This document shows positions 51,239-59,681 of a stretch of 64,000 bases of DNA, one piece after another. Origin of the DNA: Flavobacterium poyangense. Lineage in GTDB: Bacteria; Bacteroidota; Bacteroidia; Flavobacteriales; Flavobacteriaceae. A program made the translations under genes and the position numbers. The stretch covers positions 62,001-126,000 of the forward strand of contig NZ_JAALLN010000011.1 of assembly GCF_011751075.1 (NCBI RefSeq), given 5' to 3'. Position 1 is the first letter of the stretch; every line of letters starts with the position of its first letter. The notes beneath the pieces are model-generated. The model saw nothing but the letters and a program-made list of their open reading frames with translations. It did not search any database and had not been told where the DNA came from.

Positions 51239-51679
51239 ATGCAGGAAGCGATTCTTAAATTTGAACAATTACTTTGCGAAAATGCGATTTATTTTCCAAC
51301 AATTGACACTTCAATTTTAGAAGCAAGGAAAACTGGAAAATGGTCAAAAAAAGAAATTTTAGGCCATTTGACAGATTCTGCCATTCATAATCTGGTTCGC
51401 TTTACAGAAATTAATTATCTTGAAAAACCATATCATCATCGACCGTATCATCAAAATGATTTGGTTGTTTTAAATCAGTATCAGGAAATGGATTTTGGAG
51501 AGCTAATACAGCTTTGGCTTTCTTTAAATAAACAAATTATAAGACTGTTTAAAAGTGTAAGTAAAGAAGCCTTAGACTATAAAATTATATTGGCGGATCA
51601 GTCTGTCATTGATTTAAAGTTTTTAATGACAGATTATGTGGAACATTTAGAGCATCATATTAAACAGATTAGAAATTAG
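51239..51679 (+). CDS. DinB-like (DinB_2) four-helix protein
   Basis: The 146-residue protein has the DinB fold with three His at metal-binding positions: EILGHLTDSAIHN near residues 41-51 and DYVEHLEHHIKQI at the end. DinB relatives are metal-binding four-helix bundles, some acting as thiol transferases; many have no known role. It follows the phosphorylase gene without a gap. Confidence 0.85.
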   Translation: MQEAILKFEQLLCENAIYFPTIDTSILEARKTGKWSKKEILGHLTDSAIHNLVRFTEINYLEKPYHHRPYHQNDLVVLNQYQEMDFGELIQLWLSLNKQIIRLFKSVSKEALDYKIILADQSVIDLKFLMTDYVEHLEHHIKQIRN

Positions 51680-51717
51680 ATCTTTTATGTAAGTTTTGAA
51701 TTAATTAAATTTAGATT

Positions 51718-52110
51718 ATGACTTTACGAGTAGCGCGACATACCGATAATCTGGAGAAAATAGAACATTTTTATGTCAATATCTTGGGTTTTGAACGTTT
51801 GGGCGGTTTTCAGAATCACAATAAGTATGACGGTGTTTTTATCGGAAAGGCCGGTTTAGACTGGCATTTCGAATTTACACAATCCGAGACCAAAGCCAAA
51901 CATGTCTTTGATGAAGATGATGTTATCGTACTCTATCCGGAAAGAATTATAGATTATATCGAATTAACTGATAAACTTTTAAATAATGGTATATCAACTA
52001 TAAAGGCGAGTAATCCGTTTTGGAATGAGAATGGTAAAATGTATCAGGATCCCGACGGCTATCGCATCGTAATCTCACCCTTAAAAGCAGAAATAAACGA
52101 AATTGAATAA
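51718..52110 (+). CDS. VOC (glyoxalase-fold) family protein
   Basis: The 130-residue protein has two beta-alpha-beta-beta-beta units: LRVARHTDNLEKIEHFYVNI with GFERLGGF, and a second half ending KMYQDPDGYRIVISP. Metal-ligand candidates are His8, a Glu in WHFEF and Glu/Asp near the end. Members include glyoxalases, dioxygenases and resistance proteins; the substrate is not readable. Its stop overlaps the next start by one base. Confidence 0.9.
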   Translation: MTLRVARHTDNLEKIEHFYVNILGFERLGGFQNHNKYDGVFIGKAGLDWHFEFTQSETKAKHVFDEDDVIVLYPERIIDYIELTDKLLNNGISTIKASNPFWNENGKMYQDPDGYRIVISPLKAEINEIE

Positions 52111-52583
52111 TGGAAAATACGCATAAAAAAATCTTGTTCAGGTACTACAGTGATTATTTAGAAGATATGATTGTAGAGACGATGTGGGCAGAAATCATTG
52201 ATTTGGAGCAAGGGTACTTTAAACTGGATAATATTCCTTTTTTCGGCCCATTAATTGCGACAGATGATCTTTTCTATGCAGAATATGATGCAAAGGAAGG
52301 GCACTTGATTTATAAAAAAACAATACAAAGTTCCGGGAATTCAATTGTGCAGGTTATTGTTTTAGAGAAAGACTTTGACAAAGAGATTATAAGAGAAAAA
52401 TTAAAAGCAATGAATTGTTTGTCTGAAAGCTTAAACGATACATTTTTCTCAGTTGAAATAGTAAGAGAGGTAGATTACTCAATTGTCAAAAGTTTGTTAA
52501 ACGAATACGAAACACTTTCTGTTATAGAGTTTGCAGAACCTTGTCTTTCAGAGAAACACAGGGCTGATTTACTAAAAAACTAG
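52110..52583 (+). CDS. DUF4265-like protein
   Basis: The 157-residue soluble protein resembles DUF4265: VETMWAEIIDLEQGYFKLDN, then PFFGPLIATDDLFYAEYD, a feature of these proteins, then a regulatory-like second half. The function is unknown. It overlaps the VOC gene by one base (TAATG), which implies coupled translation. Confidence 0.75.
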   Translation: MENTHKKILFRYYSDYLEDMIVETMWAEIIDLEQGYFKLDNIPFFGPLIATDDLFYAEYDAKEGHLIYKKTIQSSGNSIVQVIVLEKDFDKEIIREKLKAMNCLSESLNDTFFSVEIVREVDYSIVKSLLNEYETLSVIEFAEPCLSEKHRADLLKN

Positions 52584-52644
52584 TAAAACGTAACCCGGAA
52601 ACAACAAAATTAGAATACGCATACCAAATTTAACTTAGAGAATA

Positions 52645-53496
52645 ATGAAAACTGTAAAAATAGTAGGTGTCCCTGAACATTTTAACCTTCCATGGCAATT
52701 GTGTATTGAAAATGGTGAGTTTGAAGCAGAAAATATTGATTTGCAATGGACAAACATTCCGGAAGGCACGGGCAAAATGTGTCAGATGCTTCGCAATGAA
52801 GAAGCTGATATTGCCGTTATCCTGACCGAAGGAATTGTAAAAGATATTGCGGCCGGTAATCCTTCTAAAATAGTTCAGATTTATGTACAGTCTCCTTTGA
52901 TTTGGGGGATTCATGTGGCTTCTAAGTCCGATTTTCATAGCCTGAAAGACCTTAAAAATAAAAAAGCGGCCATTTCCAGATTAGGTTCGGGATCGCAGCT
53001 TATGGCCTACGTAAATGCAAATGAGCAAGGCTGGGAGACCAATGATTTGAAATTTGAGATTGTGAATACAATCGATGGTGCTGTTGAAGCTTTAACAAAC
53101 GGATCGGCGGACTACTTTATGTGGGAACATTTTATGACAAAACCTCTTGTAGATCAAGGGATTTTCAGAAGAATTGGTGACTGCCCTACTCCGTGGCCTT
53201 CTTTTGTAATTACGGTTCGCGATGAATTTTTGAAAGAGAACACAAAAACCGTTGAAAAAATACTGGAAATCATAAATAGAACGACTTCCGATTTTAAACA
53301 GATTCCGAGTATAGACCAAACTCTATCATCGCTTTTTAATCAAAAAATCGAGGACATTCAGGATTGGTTGAAGCTTACCCATTGGTCTCAAAAACAATTG
53401 GAGGAAAAAGCCTTCAATAAAATTCAAAATCAATTATTTGACCTCGGAATTATTGAGAAAAAAAGTACTTTTGTAGAAATGGTAAAAGCATTATAA
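52645..53496 (+). CDS. Periplasmic-binding-protein fold without signal peptide
   Basis: The 283-residue protein resembles SsuA/THI5-like substrate-binding proteins: VPEHFNLPWQLCIENGEFEA, MLRNEEADIAVILTEGIV, LKDLKNKKAAISRLGSGSQL and ADYFMWEHFMTKPLV. It starts directly at the first strand with MKTVKIVG and has no signal peptide or lipobox. No ABC permease or ATPase gene is adjacent. It is therefore probably a cytoplasmic ligand binder or enzyme, like THI5-type proteins, rather than a transporter component. Confidence 0.82.
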   Translation: MKTVKIVGVPEHFNLPWQLCIENGEFEAENIDLQWTNIPEGTGKMCQMLRNEEADIAVILTEGIVKDIAAGNPSKIVQIYVQSPLIWGIHVASKSDFHSLKDLKNKKAAISRLGSGSQLMAYVNANEQGWETNDLKFEIVNTIDGAVEALTNGSADYFMWEHFMTKPLVDQGIFRRIGDCPTPWPSFVITVRDEFLKENTKTVEKILEIINRTTSDFKQIPSIDQTLSSLFNQKIEDIQDWLKLTHWSQKQLEEKAFNKIQNQLFDLGIIEKKSTFVEMVKAL

Positions 53497-53516
53497 AAAA
53501 ACTGCTTTTGATTCTT

Positions 53517-54449
53517 ATGATAAAATTCCCTAAAATCGACTTTCCGCAGTTAAAATCCAAACTACAGGTGAAATCACCTTGGGACAGGATTATTATTATG
53601 CTGTTGAGTGTTCTGATTACCATTCCGATTTTTATCATACTGCATCAAAATCTTATCGATTTAGAATGGTCTTTTAACTTAGATCGTGTCTTATTGTTTA
53701 TTATTCTTTTTGCTGCAGTTTTTTTTCTACTGATGCTTTTGCGAACTATAATAATAATTTGCATTGCCCTTTATCTATTGATTTTGTTTTATGGAACGGT
53801 GATTGGGAACTATGGTTTTACTGAGATCTCAGAAGATTATAATTCGATGATTTATACCATGTCTGATAACCCTTATCCACAGGATATTATTGTTGCCAAA
53901 TTGCTTCCCTTTCCCAACAAATCAAAGATTATAAACGCTATAGAATATCAGAATCCAAAAGTTCGAAATTTTGCTATTATGGCCACAACAAAGCATTTTA
54001 AAGGGATAAAAGGATATGCTGATTACAGAACCACGATTCAGTGTTTTGCTGTCTTTAAAGAGATCAACAGCCGTTGGAACTATGTAAATGACCCAAAAGA
54101 GGGAGATTACATTGCAACAGCAAGTGAATCGTTAGAGTACTTTTCAGGTGATTGTGACGATCATTCTATATTGATGGCTGCTGCAATACGTTCGATTGGG
54201 GGAACGCCACGATTAATTCATACCAAAGGGCATATTTATCCCGAAATTTTAATTGGTTCTCTAATTGATTTGGAAAAAGTGAACTATTTGATTAAAAACG
54301 TGCTTTTTGTTAAAGAGAGCTACAAGCAAAAACTGCATTATCACATCGATGAGCGTGGTCAGGTGTGGTTAAATTTGGATTACACGGCCAAATATCCCGG
54401 TGGTCCTTTTATGTATGAAGAGATTCTCGGAGCTTTAACTTTGAACTAA
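53517..54449 (+). CDS. Membrane protein with transglutaminase-like domain
   Basis: The 310-residue protein has three hydrophobic segments in its first 100 residues (IIIMLLSVLITIPIFIIL, LLFIILFAAVFFLLMLL, IIICIALYLLILFYGTV). A transglutaminase-like (papain-fold) domain follows, with Cys near 213 in YFSGDCDDHSILMAAAIRS, His near 238 in THTKGHIYPEI-like context (IHTKGHIYPEIL), and a C-terminal Asp in LDYTAKYPGGP. Such proteins may be peptidases or cross-linkers at the membrane. I chose the ATG at 53517; a TTG start three codons earlier is possible. Confidence 0.85.
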   Translation: MIKFPKIDFPQLKSKLQVKSPWDRIIIMLLSVLITIPIFIILHQNLIDLEWSFNLDRVLLFIILFAAVFFLLMLLRTIIIICIALYLLILFYGTVIGNYGFTEISEDYNSMIYTMSDNPYPQDIIVAKLLPFPNKSKIINAIEYQNPKVRNFAIMATTKHFKGIKGYADYRTTIQCFAVFKEINSRWNYVNDPKEGDYIATASESLEYFSGDCDDHSILMAAAIRSIGGTPRLIHTKGHIYPEILIGSLIDLEKVNYLIKNVLFVKESYKQKLHYHIDERGQVWLNLDYTAKYPGGPFMYEEILGALTLN

Positions 54450-54634
54450 CTTATTTGTAGGAATAATAAACTTAATTATAGATTTATTACTTTTTAATAA
54501 GGTACACGAATCATACTTAATTTTTTAATAACAAAACTCAGAGTATATCCAACTTTATTTAAATAATTGATCCTAAGTATTTTGAACTTATTTTTTTTGT
54601 AACTTGTTTCCTGTTTAACTTTTAATCAAAAACC

Positions 54635-55000
54635 ATGAGAAAATCTAAATTATTTATCTTAGGAGTTACGCTATTAGCAGTAGTAATGATTTCGTGCAAG
54701 GGTCGAAACAAACTCGTTAATTCTTGGAAAATTACAGCTGTTGAAGCCAAAATGCCGCTTTCTGATTCTGCAAAAAATGTAATTCTGACACAAGGGACTT
54801 TAACGTTTACTAAAGACGGACATGTAACCGGATATTTGCAAAGTGAAATAACAAATGGGACCTATGCTTTAACAAAAGGCGGAAAAAGTTTGGTTATTAA
54901 AGACGAAACAGGAACCCCGTATCCTTGCGAAAGTACAATAACAGAAGATGAATTGATATTAGACAGCAAGGAAATGAAGTTGACGCTTAAAAAAATATAA
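54635..55000 (+). CDS. Small lipocalin-like lipoprotein
   Basis: The 121-residue protein has lipobox MISC (Cys21) and a small beta-barrel pattern: VNSWKITAVEAKMPLSDSA, GTLTFTKDGHVTGYLQ, NGTYALTKGGKSLVIKDETG and ELILDSKEMKLTLKKI. The W and TFTKDG strand are typical of lipocalin-like DUF proteins in Bacteroidota. It is expected in the periplasm or outer membrane. The ligand is unknown. Confidence 0.8.
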   Translation: MRKSKLFILGVTLLAVVMISCKGRNKLVNSWKITAVEAKMPLSDSAKNVILTQGTLTFTKDGHVTGYLQSEITNGTYALTKGGKSLVIKDETGTPYPCESTITEDELILDSKEMKLTLKKI

Positions 55001-55042
55001 ATTCAGTTCAAAAGCCGTATTAGAATGCCTTACCAAAAGAGT

Positions 55043-55073
55043 AAAAAACTTCTTAATTTTAAGGAGTTTTTTT
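55043..55073 (+). terminator. Rho-independent terminator after the lipocalin-like gene
   Basis: AAAAAACTTCTTA pairs with TTAAGGAGTTTTTT (one mismatch) and runs into T residues, about 40 bases after the stop codon. Confidence 0.75.
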
Positions 55074-55151
55074 ATGCTTTTTTTGTTTCCTAATTTTGAA
55101 TACTATTAGAAAACGAATTAAACTTTAACCAAGATCATAACTAACAAGTAA

Positions 55152-55727
55152 ATGCAGGATTTAGACACTTTTTACCCGATAAGCAGCCAACATTGGAGAG
55201 AATGGCTCCAAGAGAATCACGATGTAAAACAATCGATCTGGCTTGTTTGTTACAAAAAACAAGCTAATATACCCACAATTACCTGGAGTGATGCGGTTGA
55301 TGAAGCGTTATGTTTCGGGTGGATTGACAGTACGAGAAGATCAATTGATTCTGATAAGTTTATACAATTTTTTACCCGACGTAAACCTTCCAGTGTCTGG
55401 TCTAGAATAAACAAAGCAAAAATTGAGCGATTGATAGCAGAAGGACTAATGAGCAAAGCCGGTTTTGAAAGCATCGAAAGAGCTAAACAAAATGGTTCGT
55501 GGACTATTTTAGATCAGGTAGAAGAATTGCATGTTCCGGAAGATCTGGAGATTGCTTTTGAGGCCAATCCCGGTGCAAAAGATTTTTTCGAAAGCTTAAG
55601 TAAATCCGTAAAAAAGATGTTGCTGGGCTGGGTGGCTGTTGCTAAACGTTCGGAAACAAGACAAAATCGTATTAATGAAATTGCGGTACTTGCGGCTCAG
55701 AAACTCAAACCTAAACAGTTTAGGTAG
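55152..55727 (+). CDS. YdeI/OmpD-associated family protein
   Basis: The 191-residue protein matches the YdeI family by HWREWLQENHDVKQSIWLVC, the VDEALCFGWIDS motif, FTRRKPSSVWSRINKAKIER and a C-terminal GWVAVAKRSETRQNRI. Members are linked to resistance to peptides and other stresses, but the mechanism is unclear. It is a single gene before a long repeat region. Confidence 0.9.
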   Translation: MQDLDTFYPISSQHWREWLQENHDVKQSIWLVCYKKQANIPTITWSDAVDEALCFGWIDSTRRSIDSDKFIQFFTRRKPSSVWSRINKAKIERLIAEGLMSKAGFESIERAKQNGSWTILDQVEELHVPEDLEIAFEANPGAKDFFESLSKSVKKMLLGWVAVAKRSETRQNRINEIAVLAAQKLKPKQFR

Positions 55728-55736
55728 AAAGTTTTT

Positions 55737-55937
55737 TTGCCACGAATTGCACAAATTTGCACGAATTATTTGTTCAAACTAAAAAATAATCAGTGTAAAT
55801 CATTTAATCTGTGGCAAAAATAGAAAAGGGTACTGCCGCTGATTTCACAGATTAAAAGGATTTTTTATAGTTAGATTTGCAATCTGTGTCGCAATAAAAA
55901 CAAGACAATTCGTGGCAATTCGCGCAATTTGTGGCAA
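55737..55937. repeat. Large nested inverted repeat
   Basis: The outer arms at 55737-55767 (TTGCCACGAATTGCACAAAT on) and 55907-55937 (AATTCGTGGCAATTCGCGCA on) are about 31 bases and imperfectly complementary. The inner arms TTTAATCTGTG (55803-55813) and CACAGATTAAA (55846-55856) are perfect. No frame of note lies inside. The element occupies most of the gap between the YdeI gene and the ArsR module. Confidence 0.75.
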
Positions 55938-56046
55938 AACTCCTTCCCTAAATTATACTTATTTTTCTTGAAATAAGTCAGTTGCATATTTTCTGAATTC
56001 TTTTTTTTTCTATTTTTAATGAAAAATAATGTTAAAAATATTTTGT

Positions 56047-56062
56047 GCAGTCAAATAACTGC
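56047..56062 (+). promoter_or_regulatory. Palindromic operator candidate of the ArsR-type regulator
   Basis: GCAGT-CAAATA-ACTGC is a 5-base palindrome ending three bases before the ATG at 56066. A binding site over the start of an ArsR-family gene is typical of autoregulation. It overlaps the place where a ribosome would bind. Confidence 0.55.
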
Positions 56063-56065
56063 GTA

Positions 56066-56383
56066 ATGGAAATTAGAAGAGATGTATTTCAGGCAATAGC
56101 CGACCCGACCCGTAGAACCATATTAAGTCTGGTTGCTATACAAGCGATGACTCCCGGTGCGATAGCAGCCAATTTTGATTCATCAAGACAGACAATTTCA
56201 AAACACATTCAAATTCTTAATGAATGTGAACTACTCCATCAGACTCAAAGCGGAAGAGAGATTTATTATCATTTGAATCCCGAGAAAATCAAGGAAATAG
56301 ACCATTTTATTGAGCCTTTCAGAAAAATGTGGGACGAACGTTTTAATAAATTGGAAGCTATTATGAAAAATTATAAGAAATAA
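56066..56383 (+). CDS. ArsR-type winged-helix regulator
   Basis: The 105-residue protein has the ArsR fold: EIRRDVFQAIADPTRRTILS, then PGAIAANFDSSRQTISKHIQ (recognition helix) and a wing in SGREIYYHLNPEK. No metal-binding Cys set is visible, so it belongs to the type that is paired with SRPBCC proteins. I chose the ATG at 56066, since the in-frame GTG at 56045 lies inside the palindrome. It opens a five-gene series. Confidence 0.93.
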   Translation: MEIRRDVFQAIADPTRRTILSLVAIQAMTPGAIAANFDSSRQTISKHIQILNECELLHQTQSGREIYYHLNPEKIKEIDHFIEPFRKMWDERFNKLEAIMKNYKK

Positions 56384-56388
56384 CGATC

Positions 56389-56856
56389 ATGGAAAGAAAA
56401 ACAAAAATTAATGCCGAAGAGGATAAACAGGAATTGGTCATCACCAGAGAATTTGATTTGCCTTTAGAATTACTTTTTAAAGCGTATATCGAACCTGAAA
56501 TTGTAGCGCAATGGATGGGAACAAAAGTGATAAAACTCGAAAACAAAAAACACGGTAGCTGGCAATTTGAGACGAGTGATCCCAAAGGAAATGTTGTGTT
56601 TGAAGCCAATGGGGTAATTCATGAATTTCTTCCGGAGGAAAAAATTACACGCACCTTTGAAATGGGAAATAGTGCCTTCCCTGCTCAATTAGAGTTTTTA
56701 GAGTTTGAAAAAATTACAGAGACCACAAGTAAGCTTACTATGCAAATCATTTACAAATCTGTAGCGCTGAGAGATCAGATGTTGAAATTGCCTTTTGCTC
56801 AAGGTATAAATATGGCGCACAACAGATTACAGGATATCGTAAACCAATTAAAATAA
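56389..56856 (+). CDS. SRPBCC (AHSA1-like) domain protein
   Basis: The 155-residue protein has the helix-grip fold of the AHSA1/START-like group: ITREFDLPLELLFKAYIEPE, VAQWMGTK, and GVIHEFLPEEKITRTFEMG. Proteins of this kind bind small hydrophobic ligands and are often encoded next to ArsR-type regulators, as here (five bases between). Its ligand is not known. Confidence 0.92.
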   Translation: MERKTKINAEEDKQELVITREFDLPLELLFKAYIEPEIVAQWMGTKVIKLENKKHGSWQFETSDPKGNVVFEANGVIHEFLPEEKITRTFEMGNSAFPAQLEFLEFEKITETTSKLTMQIIYKSVALRDQMLKLPFAQGINMAHNRLQDIVNQLK

Positions 56857-56862
56857 ATAACT

Positions 56863-57237
56863 ATGACTAAGAAAAACAAAATTATCTATTGGGGTGCTAC
56901 ACTTTGGCTTGGCTTGGGGATGACAGCGACAGGAATCGTTCAATTGATGCAAATCAAAGAAGAAGCTCAAATGATGCAACATCTGGGATATCCGCTATAT
57001 TTTCTAATCCTTTTGGGGGTTTGTAAGATTTTAGGAGTTATTGCAATACTGATTCCTAAGTCCCCTTTATTGAAAGAATGGGCTTATGCAGGTTTTTTCT
57101 TTGCTATGTCGGGTGCTGTTTTTTCTCATTTGTATAGCGGTGATAGCCCTAAAGAACTTTTCGGGCCGGTTTTACTGATTGTTCTTACCGTAATATCCTG
57201 GTATTTCAGGCCAGCGGACAGAAAAGTAATGGTATAA
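56863..57237 (+). CDS. DoxX-like family membrane protein
   Basis: The 124-residue protein has four membrane segments, with IYWGATLWLGLGMTATGIVQ first, and the motif PLYFLILLGVCKILGVIAIL in the second. DoxX-like proteins of this length sit next to ArsR and SRPBCC genes in many Bacteroidota. The role may involve redox or small-molecule stress. It starts six bases after the SRPBCC gene. Confidence 0.9.
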   Translation: MTKKNKIIYWGATLWLGLGMTATGIVQLMQIKEEAQMMQHLGYPLYFLILLGVCKILGVIAILIPKSPLLKEWAYAGFFFAMSGAVFSHLYSGDSPKELFGPVLLIVLTVISWYFRPADRKVMV

Positions 57238-57254
57238 TTTTATTTTAAAATTCA

Positions 57255-57842
57255 ATGGGTATGAATCCAAAGGTTGATTTTTATTTTGAAGAAGCTAAAA
57301 AGTGGAAAGAAGAACAGGAAGAATTAAGACGTATCGCTCTTGATTGTCAGTTGACTGAAGAGTTAAAATGGGATTCTCCGTGTTATACGTTTCAGAACAA
57401 CAACATCGTATTGATACATGCTTTTAAAGATTATTGTGCTTTTCTGTTTTTTAAGGGTGCTCTATTAAAAGACACGGATACTATTCTCAATCATCAGTCG
57501 AAAAATACACAGGCTACACGCCAGATTCGATTCACAAATGTGAAGGATATTGCGGAGATAAAAGCGACTGTTAAAGCTTATATTTATGAAGCAATCGAAA
57601 TTGAAAAAGCAGGTTTGCAGGTGATCTTTAAGAAAACTGAAGAATTTGACGTTGCCGAAGAATTTCAGAGAAAATTAGACGAGCTGCCATATTTAAAAAC
57701 AGCATTTGAAGCTTTAACTCCGGGAAGACAAAGAGGGTATCTTCTTTATTTTTCGCAATCCAAACAATCTAAAACGAGAGAAACCCGGATAGAGAAAGTA
57801 ATACCGCAAATCCTGGCGGGAAAAGGATTAAAAGATATTTAA
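57255..57842 (+). CDS. DUF1801/YdeI-like protein
   Basis: The 195-residue protein combines a DUF1801-type domain (LKWDSPCYTFQNNNIVLIHA, then YCAFLFFKGALL) with a YdeI-like C-terminal part (FQRKLDELPYLKTAFEALTP, then RGYLLYFSQSKQSKTRETRI). The start may be Met1 or Met3. It follows the DoxX gene by 17 bases. Its function is unknown; related proteins are called iron-chaperone-like. Confidence 0.88.
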   Translation: MGMNPKVDFYFEEAKKWKEEQEELRRIALDCQLTEELKWDSPCYTFQNNNIVLIHAFKDYCAFLFFKGALLKDTDTILNHQSKNTQATRQIRFTNVKDIAEIKATVKAYIYEAIEIEKAGLQVIFKKTEEFDVAEEFQRKLDELPYLKTAFEALTPGRQRGYLLYFSQSKQSKTRETRIEKVIPQILAGKGLKDI

Positions 57843-57863
57843 AATTGTAAAAAACAAAATAAA

Positions 57864-58430
57864 ATGAGTAATACGAAGAACAGATTATCTGCCGAGCAGC
57901 AGGACAAATTACTTAGTGTCTTAGAAGCTCGCTTTGAGAACAACAGCAAACGTCATGAAGGGCTTGAATGGCGCAAAATACAAACCAAACTGGAGGCTAA
58001 CCCTGATAAAATCTGGTCGCTGGAAGAAATGGAAAGAACCGAAGGAGAACCGGATGTTGTTGGATATGATAAAGAAACCGACCAGTACATTTTTGTTGAT
58101 TGTTCAGCCGAAAGTCCAAAAGGCCGCAGAAGTTATTGTTACGACCATGAAGCGTTGGAAAAACGCAAAGAACACAAACCCCAAGACAGTGCTGTTAACA
58201 GAGCTACTGAAATGGGAATTGAAATTCTAACCGCAGATCAATATAATGATTTGCAAAAACTCGGAAAATTTGACACTAAAACTTCTAGTTGGATTGTGAC
58301 TCCTCCTGATATTAGAAAGCTTGGTGGTGCTCTTTTTTCAGATTTCCGATACAATACAGTTTTTGTCTATCACAATGGTGCAGATTCTTATTATGCTGCA
58401 AGAGGTTTTCGTGGACGATTATTGGTCTAA
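57864..58430 (+). CDS. DUF4256 family protein
   Basis: The 188-residue soluble protein matches DUF4256: LEARFENNSKRHEGLEWRKI, then EGEPDVVGYD, FVDCSAESPKGRRSYCYDHE and a final RGFRGRLLV. The central segment recalls nucleic-acid-related folds, but no catalytic set is certain. It is the last gene of the ArsR module. Confidence 0.87.
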   Translation: MSNTKNRLSAEQQDKLLSVLEARFENNSKRHEGLEWRKIQTKLEANPDKIWSLEEMERTEGEPDVVGYDKETDQYIFVDCSAESPKGRRSYCYDHEALEKRKEHKPQDSAVNRATEMGIEILTADQYNDLQKLGKFDTKTSSWIVTPPDIRKLGGALFSDFRYNTVFVYHNGADSYYAARGFRGRLLV

Positions 58431-58446
58431 ATGAATCCAATTAGAG

Positions 58447-58545
58447 TTTTTTTGTCATTCGACTTAGGAGATATCATGCACGGCATTCTACGAAGAGTAG
58501 AAACATTTTATAGGAAGTTTTCTCCTTTGTCGAAATTGACAAAAA
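58447..58545. repeat. Long-stem hairpin repeat element between convergent genes
   Basis: The outer arms TTTTTTTGTCATTCGAC (58447-58463) and GTCGAAATTGACAAAAA (58529-58545) pair with one bulge. Inner arms AGGAGA (from 58466) and TCTCCT (58521-58526) extend the stem. This pattern (TTGTCATTTCGAC...GGAGA) is familiar as an interspersed palindromic repeat of Flavobacteria, and here it looks decayed. It may also terminate both convergent genes. Confidence 0.7.
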
Positions 58546-58564
58546 CTGCGAATCTAATCCCAAA

Positions 58565-59554
58565 CTAATTTACTGCCGGACAATGACAAACGTATTTTTG
58601 TTTTTTGCAGGCTAAATTAAGTCCTAAAGTAATTTGATGATACGCTCCATTATCAAATTTGACATTACTGGAAACAAAAGAATACGTATAGGCAAACATG
58701 AATTTCTTGTAATTTGTTCCGATAATAGGTGTGATGTATTGCAATCTTTGTTTTGAATTATGCCCCACCACCTTGTGACTGTCTAAATTAGTGCGATAGG
58801 ATAGCCCGGCCCAAAGCATTCCGTCTTTAAAATTTTTATATGTCTTTAAGTTAAGATCAATTGATTTTTCTTTTGTCATTTCTTTAAACTGAAACATAAT
58901 AGAGGGTTCCCATAGAAATTTGTCAGAAGTGCCAAAAATATAACCGGCACTAAAAAGGTATTTTCTTAGATTGTTGCTTTCCGAATTTGTGTAAATAGTG
59001 CGTTTGGTTTCTAAAACATTCTTTACAGTCAGATGCGCATACATATTGAGAAAATTATAGGAAGCTCCTATATCGAAATTTGCGTATGTCTCGCTTTGGA
59101 TATTTCCGGTAATAATAGGGTCTATAATCCCGGGATCAAGGAAATGGGTTTCGTCTAACTGACTTTGTATTAAACCACCGCTTATTCCAAACGAAAGCTG
59201 ATTCAAGTCAATATTATCTCTCGAAAACATAATATGGTGTGCATAAGTCAATTTAACCCCTTTCTCGGAATGATACCCGTTTCTGTCGTTAAAGAGAATA
59301 ATTCCTCCCGCCGATTTTTCATCAAGCCTTGTATTGTAACTCAAGGTTTGTAATGCAGGAGCGTTCTCCTGACCGAACCACTGACTACGCACTGTTAATC
59401 TGATCTTGTCACAATTGGCAGCGCCCGCCATCGAAGGGTGAATCAGATAATAATTGTCTGATAGATAATCAGAATATACAGGAATTCCCTCTTGAGAAAA
59501 ACAATGTGTTGACAAAAGAAGAAAGATAAGGCAGGGGATAAATTGAGTATGCAT
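58565..59554 (-). CDS. PorP/SprF family type IX secretion membrane protein
   Basis: The 329-residue protein has a signal peptide (MHTQFIPCLIFLLLSTHCFS) and a beta-barrel pattern with the PorP/SprF opening PVYSDYLSDNYYLIHPSMAG. It ends with a strand (YHQITLGLNLACK) plus a short Cys tail. PorP/SprF proteins are usually encoded next to type B sorted substrates and help export or anchor them, and one lies directly upstream. I chose the Met at 59554, ten codons after an earlier in-frame Met, since this puts the signal peptide first. Confidence 0.93.
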   Translation of the reverse strand: MHTQFIPCLIFLLLSTHCFSQEGIPVYSDYLSDNYYLIHPSMAGAANCDKIRLTVRSQWFGQENAPALQTLSYNTRLDEKSAGGIILFNDRNGYHSEKGVKLTYAHHIMFSRDNIDLNQLSFGISGGLIQSQLDETHFLDPGIIDPIITGNIQSETYANFDIGASYNFLNMYAHLTVKNVLETKRTIYTNSESNNLRKYLFSAGYIFGTSDKFLWEPSIMFQFKEMTKEKSIDLNLKTYKNFKDGMLWAGLSYRTNLDSHKVVGHNSKQRLQYITPIIGTNYKKFMFAYTYSFVSSNVKFDNGAYHQITLGLNLACKKQKYVCHCPAVN

Positions 59555-59681
59555 AATTAGAGTATAGTTATAAGTTCTATTCATTATTAAAACAGTAACT
59601 TTTAGAAAATAGGATCGCAGGATAAAGTATTCATTTTGTTATAAATGACATTCTTCTTTTTAAAATAGAGTTTTAAGAATG

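Noticed and set aside
57934..58230. Overlapping plus-strand frame of 98 codons
   Set aside because: It is the second frame of the DUF4256 gene, which has family motifs along its whole length.
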